Source: Brevundimonas sp. (GTDB taxonomy: Bacteria > Pseudomonadota > Alphaproteobacteria > Caulobacterales > Caulobacteraceae). Taken from it: a stretch of 64,000 nt of DNA. The notes below the pieces were generated by a model that did no database searches, had not been told where the DNA came from, and saw only the letters and a list, made by a program, of their open reading frames with translations. Location of the stretch: the NCBI RefSeq assembly GCF_016463295.1, contig NZ_JAEMRO010000004.1, positions 1 to 64,000 of the forward strand. The letters run 5' to 3'. Position numbers and translations under genes: made by a program. Within the stretch, counting starts at the first letter, position 1. Each line of letters opens with the position of its first letter. Shown here piece by piece: positions 24,535-32,583 of this stretch.

Positions 24535-27441
24535 TTACCCGAGGGGTTCGACCTGGAACCGTTCGGCCTCCGCACGGGCCTGGCCGCGAACCTCGGTCGG
24601 CACTGTCGCCTTCAGACGCTCGACCGAGGCCTGAGCATCGCCGTCACCGGAGCGGGCCGCGATCAGATACCATTTATAGGCTTCCGACAGGTCCTGGCCG
24701 ATGCCGTTCTCGCCGGTCTCGTACAGTTTGGCGACATTGTACTGGCTGTCGACCAGACCCTGATCGGCCGCGCGACGCAGCCAGGTCAGGGCCGAGGGGC
24801 CGTCCTGCGTGCCGCCGAAGCCTTCGAACAGATACATGCCATAGGCGTGCATGCCCCGGGCATCGCCACCCTCGGCCGCGCGCTTGGCCCAGAGCCGTGC
24901 CTGAACCGGATCGATGTCCAGTCCCTTGTCGCCGTCCTGATAGAGCCCCGCCAGATGCAGCTGGGCTTGGCCAAAGCCGAGGTCCGCCGCCTGCTTCAGG
25001 GTGTCGACACCGGTCGCATCGTCGGCATCCAGCTTGGCGATCGCCTCTTCATAGAGGGTTTCGCCCCGGGCCAGATCGGCCTCTGACGGTGCCGCCGGCG
25101 TCATCGCCAGGGCGGCCGTCGGCGTCACGGTTTCGGCACCGCCGGTGAATCGGTCCAGACCGGGAATGGCTATGCCGTTGCCCGTCATCTGACCATAGGC
25201 GACCACGCCCGCCACGGTCAGGGTCGCGGCCAGGGCCGAGGCCCCCAGCGCCTTGCGCACCGTGCCGCCCGACTGCTTGTCCATCCGCTCCTGAAGCCTG
25301 GACTTGCCGCCGCGCTTCAGTCCGAAGGCGGAACGCGGGGCCTCGACGTCGGTCGGAGCCATCGCCGCACGAGCCGCATCTATGGTCTGGCGCGTGTCGG
25401 ACGACCGGACCGTCCGGTCGCTGACGAAGTCGGTGCCGGCGTCGAAATCCGTGCCGAAGTCGTCGACGTCGTCGTCCAGAATATCGGGCGCGGTCGCGGC
25501 CAGAGCGTCCGATACATCGGCCCCACCAAAGCCTTGGCCGAACGGTGTGGACGTCGGTCGAGGCGCAGGCGTGCTTTCGAAGGTCGGCACCACCGGTGGC
25601 TCGGCATCGACAGGCTGATCGACCTCGGTCTCCAGAGCCTCGTCGCGGTCCTGCGACAAGGGCCCGTGCAGAACGGCGTCCAGAAGGTCGTCGGACACCA
25701 TGGCGGCCGATGTCCCGGTCGTCGGCGCGACAGGATCGTCGGATTCAGACTCGGCGGCGATCGATGCCGGGGTTTCGGCCTCAACGACTTCATCGGCCCA
25801 TGCGGTCTGGGCGGTCTGCGCCGCCGGGGTCGCGTCCTCGAACATCGGATCCGCAAAGGGCGATTCGACGCCACCGAAGTCCGCCTTGCCGAAATCAGAA
25901 TCAGGGAAGGCCGCGTCGGGGAAGCTGGCACCTGGATAGGCCGCCGTGCGCCAGTCGGGCTCCGCCTGATAGACCGGGGCTGCGACCGCCAGCTTGGGCT
26001 CGACACGGCGCAGCAGGGTGTCGCGCGCCTCGCTCAGCAAGGCCGCGGTACGCTCTTCGGACTGGCGCATGCGCTCGGCCAGTTCGCCGGAGGCGCGGTC
26101 ATAGCGCTGCTCGATCCGACCCGAACTTTCGCTCAGCCGTTGGCCGATGTCGTCCAGGGCCTGGGCCGAGCGGCGCTCGGACTGGGCGATACGCTCGCTG
26201 AGGCGGTCGGAGATGCGCGTGATCTCGCTTCCGAGGGTTTCCAGGGCCAGCGCATGACGATCGTCCGAAGCTGTCAGGCGGCGCTCGACCCGCTGGTCCA
26301 GCGACTGCGTCAGGGTCTGGGTCAGGGCATGCGACAGCTCGCCCATATCCGCCTCGACCTTGCGCGTCGCGGCCAGGCTGGCGGCCTCGACGATCCGGTC
26401 CAGACGACAGGCTCCCTCGGCCTCGACGGCCTCGACCCGACCGTTCAGGTTCTGGGCGATCTTCAGGACTTCACGGCCCATGGCCTCGACGGCGCGGGCG
26501 GCGCGTTCTTCGGAGGCCTTGACCTGATCGCCGATGGCCTGGACGGCGCGCTCGATCCGGTCGATCCGGCCCTCGGTCTCGGCGGTGTCGAGACGCCGCA
26601 TCATCTCCGAACGGCTGGCCTCGACCTGACGGGTCAGGGTTTCGGCCAGCTTCTCGAAGCGGGCGGCCTCGCGCGCGCCTTCCGGCTCGACCCGCCCCTC
26701 AGCCGCACGCATGCGCTGGTCCAGCCCGGCGAAGGAGCGTTCCAGCCCGCGCAGAGCCTCGGTCGTGCGCGCCTGCGCCTCGTCCAGCCGCGCGCCGACC
26801 TGGGCCAGCAGATCGGTTCCGACACCGGGACCGGCGGCCTTCTCGATGGCCTCCATGCGCCGACGCAGATCTTCGGTACCCGCACGCTGACGCTCCTCGA
26901 TGTCGTAGAGTCGGCCCGTGATCGCTCCGACAGACGCCTCGATCTTGCCGAAGGCATCGGCGGTCTGGGGGCCGACTTCCTGTTCGAACTTGCGCAGACG
27001 GCGGTGACCCTCGCGCAACTCCTCGGCGATGTCGTCGATGCGGCGGGCATAGGTCTTGCCCGTCGCGTCCTGCCCGTCGAGACGGCGCACCAGACCGCTG
27101 ACCGCCTGATCTACCCCCTGAATGGCCACGGTGGAGCGCCGCTCGGCCGCTTCCAGACGCGCGGCAATGGCGTCGATGGACGCTCCCAGACGCTGCCAGC
27201 CCTCGTCGCCCGAACCATAGGCGTCATCCAGGCGGCGGCTGCGCCCACGGCGCTCATAGGTGTCGGAAACATGGGGACGGCGGGCCAGCGGCACGACGCC
27301 GTCATCGTCGTCGCCGTCCTCCAGGATCATGGTGTTCAACCATTCGCCCAGAGTCATGCCCGAGCGACGCGCCAGGTCCTTGGCGATCTCACGGGCCTTG
27401 GGTTCGATCCCCTTCACGCTCCAAGGCGCCGCTGCGCTCAC
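24535..27441 (-). CDS. podJ: Polar localisation factor PodJ
   Basis: A 968-aa bitopic organiser of the new cell pole, which in Caulobacter recruits PleC and pilus components. The N-terminus WSVKGIEPKAREIAKDLARR-SGMTLGEWLN is the PodJ hallmark. Residues 80-500 are long coiled coils (repeats like ERRSTVAIQGVDQ and SEERAARAVEAMG); an acidic, Pro-rich disordered stretch runs to about 700; a membrane helix lies at 730-750 (LGASALAATLTVAGVVAYG). The periplasmic end has Sel1 repeats (GFGQAQLHLAGLYQDG, ARGMHAYGMYLFEGFGG, VDSQYNVAKLYETGENG). It ends soon after the repeats, without an obvious peptidoglycan-binding domain. The start is a GTG with GGGGAG 8 nt upstream. CtrA-like boxes and a GANTC site lie upstream. 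Confidence 0.9.
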   Translation of the reverse strand: MSAAAPWSVKGIEPKAREIAKDLARRSGMTLGEWLNTMILEDGDDDDGVVPLARRPHVSDTYERRGRSRRLDDAYGSGDEGWQRLGASIDAIAARLEAAERRSTVAIQGVDQAVSGLVRRLDGQDATGKTYARRIDDIAEELREGHRRLRKFEQEVGPQTADAFGKIEASVGAITGRLYDIEERQRAGTEDLRRRMEAIEKAAGPGVGTDLLAQVGARLDEAQARTTEALRGLERSFAGLDQRMRAAEGRVEPEGAREAARFEKLAETLTRQVEASRSEMMRRLDTAETEGRIDRIERAVQAIGDQVKASEERAARAVEAMGREVLKIAQNLNGRVEAVEAEGACRLDRIVEAASLAATRKVEADMGELSHALTQTLTQSLDQRVERRLTASDDRHALALETLGSEITRISDRLSERIAQSERRSAQALDDIGQRLSESSGRIEQRYDRASGELAERMRQSEERTAALLSEARDTLLRRVEPKLAVAAPVYQAEPDWRTAAYPGASFPDAAFPDSDFGKADFGGVESPFADPMFEDATPAAQTAQTAWADEVVEAETPASIAAESESDDPVAPTTGTSAAMVSDDLLDAVLHGPLSQDRDEALETEVDQPVDAEPPVVPTFESTPAPRPTSTPFGQGFGGADVSDALAATAPDILDDDVDDFGTDFDAGTDFVSDRTVRSSDTRQTIDAARAAMAPTDVEAPRSAFGLKRGGKSRLQERMDKQSGGTVRKALGASALAATLTVAGVVAYGQMTGNGIAIPGLDRFTGGAETVTPTAALAMTPAAPSEADLARGETLYEEAIAKLDADDATGVDTLKQAADLGFGQAQLHLAGLYQDGDKGLDIDPVQARLWAKRAAEGGDARGMHAYGMYLFEGFGGTQDGPSALTWLRRAADQGLVDSQYNVAKLYETGENGIGQDLSEAYKWYLIAARSGDGDAQASVERLKATVPTEVRGQARAEAERFQVEPLG

Positions 27442-27442
27442 T

Positions 27443-27447
27443 GATTC
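27443..27447. promoter_or_regulatory. GANTC (CcrM) methylation site at the podJ start
   Basis: GATTC lies 2 bp from the podJ GTG, between it and the ribosome binding site. In Caulobacter CcrM methylates GANTC and GcrA reads the methylation state; podJ is a reported member of that regulon, as I recall it. A single 5-bp match can occur by chance, so only the location makes it notable. Confidence 0.4.
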
Positions 27448-27493
27448 GTCTCCCCACCTTCACGCCGAACGCTAATCGTCCAGATCGTGGGTG

Positions 27494-27508
27494 TAAATGC
27501 GTGGTTAA
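27494..27508. promoter_or_regulatory. CtrA-like box upstream of podJ (proximal)
   Basis: TAAA-N7-TTAA, one base from the CtrA consensus TTAA-N7-TTAA, 53-67 bp upstream of the podJ GTG. It fits cell-cycle control of a polarity gene. The assignment is by motif only. Confidence 0.5.
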
Positions 27509-27581
27509 CCGCTAGATGTTGCGTCGTCACCAACTTCCTGTGGACACCGCCGCACGCAGACGATTTCTCGCGCTGATGCGG

Positions 27582-27596
27582 TTAATGCGCCGTAAA
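27582..27596. promoter_or_regulatory. CtrA-like box between podJ and the small membrane protein gene (distal)
   Basis: TTAA-N7-TAAA, again one base from consensus, 141-155 bp upstream of podJ and 65 bp upstream of the divergent small gene at 27661. It could affect either gene. Two such boxes in a 219-bp region of high-GC DNA is more than expected by chance. Confidence 0.5.
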
Positions 27597-27660
27597 GATT
27601 AACGGCCCGGCAAGGAGTTGTGCTCTTGCGCCCGGCAAGCCCACAGGCCACTTCGCCCCC

Positions 27661-27867
27661 ATGCCTCTGAGCGTCACCCTTGTCCTGATCGTCGCCGCCG
27701 TGGCCCTGACGGTCTTTGCCGGCTGGCGTGGGGCGCGGCCATGGGATCCCCGCAAGGGGGTGCGCATGATCCCCTGGCGGATCATCATGCTGCTGTCGGC
27801 CACCGCTGTCTTCATCTTGGCGATCCATCTGGCCGCCCTGATGGGTATGCCGATGAGGACCTATTGA
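27661..27867 (+). CDS. Small two-helix membrane protein, unknown function
   Basis: A 68-aa protein with two hydrophobic segments (SVTLVLIVAAVALTVFAGW and IIMLLSATAVFILAIHLAALMG) joined by a basic loop, ARPWDPRKGVRMIPWR. That loop is positive-inside type, so both ends probably face the periplasm. It is divergent from podJ across a region with CtrA-like boxes. No strong ribosome binding site precedes the ATG. The regular two-helix pattern and lack of a competing frame support it. Function not recognised. Confidence 0.65.
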   Translation: MPLSVTLVLIVAAVALTVFAGWRGARPWDPRKGVRMIPWRIIMLLSATAVFILAIHLAALMGMPMRTY

Positions 27868-27942
27868 GGGATTGACTGCGCGGAACCATCACCGGGGCTG
27901 AACCCTTCTCCTGTCCATCCCCGAACGATCAGGAGCCCCGCC

Positions 27943-28446
27943 ATGAGCGACAAGACCCTCACCGCCGCCGAAGCCGAAACCGAGTTCTGGAAACACCTGA
28001 AATCGTCCAACACCGGCATGCTGGGGCTGGACCGTCCCGGCTATCACAGCCAGCCGATGACCGCCTTCCGCGACGAGGAGACCAGCACCATCTGGTTCTT
28101 CACCCGCAACGACACCGATCTGGCACGCGACGTTTCGGGTGGAGCCCAGGACGCCATGTTTACCTATGGCTCCAAGGATCAGGAAGTCTGGGCCTGCTTC
28201 CACGGCAAGCTGTCGATCGACCACGACCAGGGCGTCATCGACCGCAACTGGAACCCGATCGTCGCGGCCTGGTACCCCAAGGGCAAGGACGACCCGCACC
28301 TGACCCTGCTGCGCTTCGACGGCGACGACGGCCGTGTCTGGGTCTCCAAGAAGGGTCCCGTCGCCTTCTTCTACGAAGTCGCCAAGGCCAATCTGACCAA
28401 GACCACTCCGGATGCCGGTGGTGTCGCGGACGTCAATCTGCGCTGA
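27943..28446 (+). CDS. General stress protein 26-like flavin-binding protein (PNPOx fold)
   Basis: A 167-aa pyridoxamine-phosphate-oxidase-like split-barrel protein. Seen: the N-terminal helix FWKHLKSSNTGML, the barrel strand SQPMTAFRDEETSTIWFFT (flavin phosphate contact region in the family), AMFTYGSKDQEVWACFHGKLSI and WNPIVAAWYPKGKDDPHL. Gsp26-type proteins bind FMN or FAD and are linked to general stress, with unclear reaction. AGGAG precedes the ATG. It is convergent with argF; a hairpin terminator overlaps the argF stop. Confidence 0.85.
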   Translation: MSDKTLTAAEAETEFWKHLKSSNTGMLGLDRPGYHSQPMTAFRDEETSTIWFFTRNDTDLARDVSGGAQDAMFTYGSKDQEVWACFHGKLSIDHDQGVIDRNWNPIVAAWYPKGKDDPHLTLLRFDGDDGRVWVSKKGPVAFFYEVAKANLTKTTPDAGGVADVNLR

Positions 28447-28453
28447 TTAGTTG

Positions 28454-28481
28454 TCGGGGGCTGGTCTCGACTAGCCCCCGA
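28454..28481. terminator. Bidirectional terminator hairpin between the stress protein and argF
   Basis: TCGGGGGCT (28454-28462) pairs perfectly with AGCCCCCGA (28473-28481) across a 10-nt loop, between two convergent genes. The right arm covers the end of argF. There is no long T-run. Confidence 0.6.
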
Positions 28482-29385
28482 AACACCAGGCCAGAACGGC
28501 CTTCTGGGCATGGATGCGGTTCTCCGCCTCGTCCCAGACCAGCGAGCGCGGGCCGTCGATGACGGCGTCCGACACCTCTTCGCCCCGGTGCGCGGGCAGG
28601 CAGTGGAGGAACACGGCGTCCGGCGCGGCGGCGTTCATCAGGGCATCATCGACCGTATAGCCGTCGAATGCCTCCAGGCGGTCCTCATAATCGCCGTCGC
28701 CCATCGACACCCAGGTGTCGGTCACGACCACATCGGCCCCTTTCACGGCCTCGCGCGGATCGCTGGTCAGGGTCACATGCGCCCCGCCTTTAGCCAGGTC
28801 GTGCAGGTCGGGATGATAGTCCGCCGGACACGCGACCTGGAGATGGAAGTCCAGCTTGGCCGCCGCATGCATGAAGCTGTGGCAGACGTTGTTGCCGTCC
28901 CCGACCCAGGCGACCGTCTTGCCCGCGATCGGGCCGCGATGTTCCTCGATCGTCAGTATGTCGGCCAGGATCTGGCAGGGGTGCGACCGGTCGGTCAGGC
29001 CGTTGATCACCGGCACGGTCGAGACCCGCGCGAACCGCTCGACATCCTCATGATCGTTGGCGCGGATCATGACCGCATCGACCATGCGCGATAGCACCTT
29101 GGCCGTATCCTCGACCGGCTCGCCCCGGCCCAGCTGCATGTCTCCCGCATTGGCGATGATCGACGATCCCCCCAGCTGGCGGATGGCGGCATCGAAGCTG
29201 AAGCGCGTGCGGGTGGAGTTCTTCTCGAAGATCATCGCCAGGACACGGTCCTTGGCCGGCGCATCAGCATCGACGCGCCCCTTGGGCCAGCCTTGACGCG
29301 CAGCCTTGCGCGCATGGGCGTCATCCAGGATGGCGCGCAGGTCCTCGGCGGACAGGCGGTGGATGTCGAGGAAGTGGCGCACCAT
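28471..29385 (-). CDS. argF: Ornithine carbamoyltransferase
   Basis: A 304-aa enzyme making citrulline from ornithine and carbamoyl phosphate in arginine synthesis. Diagnostic motifs: [12 protein letters not shown] (carbamoyl-phosphate binding, STRTR), [23 protein letters not shown] and the ornithine loop [14 protein letters not shown] with its catalytic Cys. A strong GGAGGAG lies upstream of the ATG. In most alphaproteobacteria argD lies directly upstream in one operon; here an opposing 990-bp lipoprotein gene sits between, so argF needs its own promoter in the 164-bp divergent gap. Confidence 0.95.
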   Translation of the reverse strand: MVRHFLDIHRLSAEDLRAILDDAHARKAARQGWPKGRVDADAPAKDRVLAMIFEKNSTRTRFSFDAAIRQLGGSSIIANAGDMQLGRGEPVEDTAKVLSRMVDAVMIRANDHEDVERFARVSTVPVINGLTDRSHPCQILADILTIEEHRGPIAGKTVAWVGDGNNVCHSFMHAAAKLDFHLQVACPADYHPDLHDLAKGGAHVTLTSDPREAVKGADVVVTDTWVSMGDGDYEDRLEAFDGYTVDDALMNAAAPDAVFLHCLPAHRGEEVSDAVIDGPRSLVWDEAENRIHAQKAVLAWCFGG

Positions 29386-29549
29386 GATGAACTCCTCCCG
29401 CCCTCGGGCGGTTTGGCGCGTTCATGCTGTCAGACTGGGGGAATGGCAAGCCGGAGATGCGTGGTCATGGCGCTCGTCGAGCCGCGTTCTGGACACTGAC
29501 GCTCGCCGATGTTTAGTTTTCCTCCTGTTGTGAATGCAGGGGTTCATCC

Positions 29550-30539
29550 ATGACCTTTCATAGCTCACCGGAACGATCGACCTTGGGTCGTGGCGTCGCC
29601 ATCGGTTTGGTGACCTTCGGCCTCATGGCGTGTGGCTCTGAGTCACGCGCAAATCCCGAAACGGCGGCGGACAGCGGCGCGACAGCATCCAGCGCACAGG
29701 ATCGACCGGCGGTCCCTCCGAGCGAGATGACGGGTATCATGACGGCCGCCGGTTTCGACCGACCGCAAGGCGACAACCAGTGGCGCTACAGCGAGGACGA
29801 TTGCGACGCCGTCTATGCCGAAATCGAACAGTATCGGGATTTGAACAGTGACGGTCGACCCGACGCCTTGGTCAAGAGCGACAGCGACGACTGCTATGGC
29901 ATGAACCAGCGCCGCATCACTGTGCTGACTCAGCAGAGCGGCGAGTGGCGGACCATCGCCGACTTCAGGGAAACCTTCGGACACTACGCATTTCATGCTC
30001 GCCCGGGGCTGGCATGGCCCGACATCGAAATGGTCAACGGCATGGACGAAGACGCGGGTTGCATCGAATTCCTGCGATGGAATGGCCGCGAATACGTCCT
30101 GGGCGGGACCAGCGACAAGGGGCAGATATGCACTCTGACCGACGAGGGACGCCAGGCTGCGGCGTCAACCGCCTCGACCGCATCATCGCCCGGCGGTGCT
30201 CTGACCTTTCCGCCGTTAGAGAAGGGCTATTACGCCATCGGCCAGACCTGTGCCCAAGCGATCGCGAATGGCGGCGACATGATCAGCTATTTCGACGAGC
30301 GCACGCTGGCCTCGTTCGACGGGGCCATCACCATCGACGGCTTCGAGGCGCTGGGCGGCAACCGCTATCGGGTCAAGGCCTCTAGCCGCAACGAGCTGGA
30401 TCAGGTTGACCGCGCGGACTTCGACATCGTCGTCAACGGGCGCGGCAGCTTCTCGACCGTCGAATACGGCGATCGCTACACCCACTGCCCGACCGGACAG
30501 GTGCCCTCTTCGGTCAGGCAAGACTTGGGAGGCGGTTGA
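29550..30539 (+). CDS. Putative lipoprotein inserted between argF and argD
   Basis: A 329-aa exported protein. Residues 1-28 include a hydrophobic stretch (GVAIGLVTFGLMACGSE) with a good lipobox, LMAC. A low-complexity Ser/Ala/Asp linker follows. Then there are two domains: a first with DLNSDGRPDALVKSDSDDC, a calcium-binding-like DxNxDGxxD repeat, and CIEFLRWNGREYVLGG; and a second from about residue 230 (FPPLEKGYYAIGQTCAQAI, FEALGGNRYRVKASS). An acidic loop of this kind suggests Ca2+ binding. GC is a little lower than in the arg genes. I do not recognise the family. It faces both neighbours and looks like an insertion into an ancestral argD-argF operon. Confidence 0.75.
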   Translation: MTFHSSPERSTLGRGVAIGLVTFGLMACGSESRANPETAADSGATASSAQDRPAVPPSEMTGIMTAAGFDRPQGDNQWRYSEDDCDAVYAEIEQYRDLNSDGRPDALVKSDSDDCYGMNQRRITVLTQQSGEWRTIADFRETFGHYAFHARPGLAWPDIEMVNGMDEDAGCIEFLRWNGREYVLGGTSDKGQICTLTDEGRQAAASTASTASSPGGALTFPPLEKGYYAIGQTCAQAIANGGDMISYFDERTLASFDGAITIDGFEALGGNRYRVKASSRNELDQVDRADFDIVVNGRGSFSTVEYGDRYTHCPTGQVPSSVRQDLGGG

Positions 30540-30548
30540 GATCCCGCC

Positions 30549-31742
30549 TCAGACCGCCATCTTGCCGCGCGCGACCTCGCAGGCCTTCTCGAACCGCTCG
30601 ACCGCCTCGCGCGCCTCGTCCAGCGTCAGGTTCAGCGGCGGCAGGATGCGGACCAGATTGTCGCCGCCACCGGCCACCAGCAGCTGCGCCTCATCTCTGG
30701 CCCAGCCCATGAAGTCACGGTTGTTGGGGATCAGCTTGACCCCCATCAGCAGGCCCTTGCCCCGCACCTCGACGATGACGTCGGGATAGCGGTCCTTCAG
30801 CCCGTTCAGCTGCTGTTTCAGATAGCCGGCGATCTCGTTGACGTTGGCCAAGGTCTCTGGCTTCGAGACCTCGCCGAACGCGGCCAGTCCGACGGCCATG
30901 GCCAGCGGATTGCCGCCGAAGGTCGAGCCATGCACCCCGGCGACCATGCCGCTGGCCGCCTCGGTCGTCGCCAGACAGGCTCCGATGGGGAAGCCGCCGC
31001 CCAGCGCCTTGGCGATGGCCATGATGTCGGGCGTCATGCCGCCCCACTCATGCGCCCACAGCTTGCCGGTCCGGCCCATGCCGCACTGGACCTCGTCGAA
31101 GATGATCAACACCCCGTGCTCGTCGCAGAGATCACGCAGGCCCCGCAGGCAGACTTCCGGAATGGCCCGGCAACCGCCCTCGCCCTGCACCGGCTCCACG
31201 ATGATGGCGGCCGTCGTCGGATTGGCGATGGCGGCCTTGATCGCGTCGTGATCACCGAACTTCAGCTGATGGAAGCCCTCCATCGGCGGGCCGAAACCGT
31301 TGGTATAGGTGGGGTTGGCGGCGGCATTGATGGCGCCGTAGGTCCGGCCGTGGAAACTGCCGTCGAAGCCGTAGATGTCGATCCGCTCGGCATTGCCCTT
31401 GGCCGAGTGATATTTGCGCGCCGTCTTGATCGCGCACTCGACCGCCTCGGTGCCTGAGTTGGTGAAGAAGACCACATCGGCGAACGATTTTTCGCACAGA
31501 GCGTCAGCCAAGGCTTCCTGACCGGGAATGCGGAAGATGTTCGAGACGTGCCACAGCTTTTCGGCTTGGTCCTTGACCGCCTGAATCAGGACGGGGTGGG
31601 CGTGGCCCAGGGCATTGGTCGAAATGCCCATGACGCAGTCCAGATACTCGGTCCCGTCCTTGGCCCACAGACGTGCGCCCTGACCGCGATCCACCTCCAG
31701 CGGCGCACGGTTGTAGACACCCATCAGATGTTCGGTGGACAC
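30549..31742 (-). CDS. argD: Acetylornithine aminotransferase
   Basis: A 397-aa class III PLP aminotransferase converting N-acetylglutamate semialdehyde to acetylornithine; it may also act as succinyldiaminopimelate aminotransferase. Motifs: DCVMGISTNALGHAHPVL, FFTNSGTEAVECAIKTAR, GSFHGRTYGAINA, IIFDEVQCGMGRTGKLWAHE and the Schiff-base lysine in IMAIAKALGGGFPIG. The start is a GTG with GGAG 8 nt upstream. The next gene upstream on this strand is 119 bp away. It is convergent with the lipoprotein gene (9-bp gap). Confidence 0.95.
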   Translation of the reverse strand: MSTEHLMGVYNRAPLEVDRGQGARLWAKDGTEYLDCVMGISTNALGHAHPVLIQAVKDQAEKLWHVSNIFRIPGQEALADALCEKSFADVVFFTNSGTEAVECAIKTARKYHSAKGNAERIDIYGFDGSFHGRTYGAINAAANPTYTNGFGPPMEGFHQLKFGDHDAIKAAIANPTTAAIIVEPVQGEGGCRAIPEVCLRGLRDLCDEHGVLIIFDEVQCGMGRTGKLWAHEWGGMTPDIMAIAKALGGGFPIGACLATTEAASGMVAGVHGSTFGGNPLAMAVGLAAFGEVSKPETLANVNEIAGYLKQQLNGLKDRYPDVIVEVRGKGLLMGVKLIPNNRDFMGWARDEAQLLVAGGGDNLVRILPPLNLTLDEAREAVERFEKACEVARGKMAV

Positions 31743-31861
31743 AGGTCGATCTCCAGAAACGAAACGGCGCTCGACGCGAATGGCGACAGGGCTGCCAGAA
31801 ACAAGGGATCAGGCCTTGTCGAACGCAGGACCGGCATAGTCAACACCGGCCGCAGGGTCTG

Positions 31862-32374
31862 TCAGGGCTGCGCGGTCGCCGCATCCGGATCGACGCCGCC
31901 CGCCGGCAGCATAGCCCATTCGCCGCGCCAGTCGTAGGACAGCTCGACACAGTGGCGGTAGGTGCCGTCGGTCCAGCGCCCGACCGCATGCAGGGTCAGG
32001 GGCCGCCCCAGACGTACCCGCCCCAGCACCAGCCAAGCCTCGTCGGCACTGGGACACAGGGCGCGACTGAGGCCGCGTCCGCCACCTTCAGGACTGATCG
32101 TATAGACGCTGGTCTCGCGCGAGCCGTCAGGCAGGGCACGGCGCACCGCATCCGGGCCGCCGCGCCGGATGTCGGCCGAGCCGCGGTTGGAGGTGGAGAT
32201 GATCCGGCGCACGCTGATCGCGCCGAACAGGCCGCGGTCCGCCTCCAGCGTCACGCCGCGCGTCAGGGCCTGGGTCACGCGATTGGACGCATCGAACGCG
32301 AGGTAGCGTGTCTCGGCCATCGCCGGTCCGGCGACGGAGACGAAGGCCAGAAGCGGGATCAGAAGGCGTTTCAT
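31862..32374 (-). CDS. Secreted protein of unknown function
   Basis: A 170-aa protein with a clear signal peptide (MKRLLIPLLAFVSVAGPAMA, cleavage before ETRYLAF). The mature part is a small beta-rich domain: VTLEADRGLFGAISVRRII, GPDAVRRALPDGSRETSVYTI and a C-terminal CVELSYDWRGEWAMLP, with two cysteines that could pair. The ATG at 32374 is chosen because the longer frame runs back through the inverted repeat. It lies 119 bp upstream of argD on the same strand and may be co-transcribed. Family not recognised. Confidence 0.7.
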   Translation of the reverse strand: MKRLLIPLLAFVSVAGPAMAETRYLAFDASNRVTQALTRGVTLEADRGLFGAISVRRIISTSNRGSADIRRGGPDAVRRALPDGSRETSVYTISPEGGGRGLSRALCPSADEAWLVLGRVRLGRPLTLHAVGRWTDGTYRHCVELSYDWRGEWAMLPAGGVDPDAATAQP

Positions 32375-32420
32375 GAGGCTTGATCGCTGACCTGTAAGGC
32401 TAAATCGCGGCAGGAGAATC

Positions 32421-32563
32421 CTCCCTCCCTCGCAGAGGGAGGGATGTCGGCGCGAAGCGATGACAGGGTGGGAGGGGCTAGGCGACACGAGCACCGAAGA
32501 TGCCTTGCCTTAGCCCTCCCCACCCGGTCGCTGCGCGACCACCCTCCCCCGCAGGGGGAGGGA
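32421..32563. repeat. Pair of inverted REP-like palindromic elements
   Basis: Two related units face each other. The left unit (32421-32480) has a 9-bp hairpin (TCCCTCCCT with AGGGAGGGA) followed by a tail reading GCGAAGCGATGACAGGGTGG. The right unit (32511-32563) carries the reverse complement of a similar tail (CCACCCGGTCGCTGCGC on the plus strand) and a 9-bp hairpin (CCCTCCCCC with GGGGGAGGG). Together they make a large imperfect cruciform 22 bp past the infB stop. This is the shape of a BIME/REPIN-type doublet. It may also terminate or stabilise the infB message. Confidence 0.7.
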
Positions 32564-32583
32564 AAACAGCCAGCGCCCGCCGC

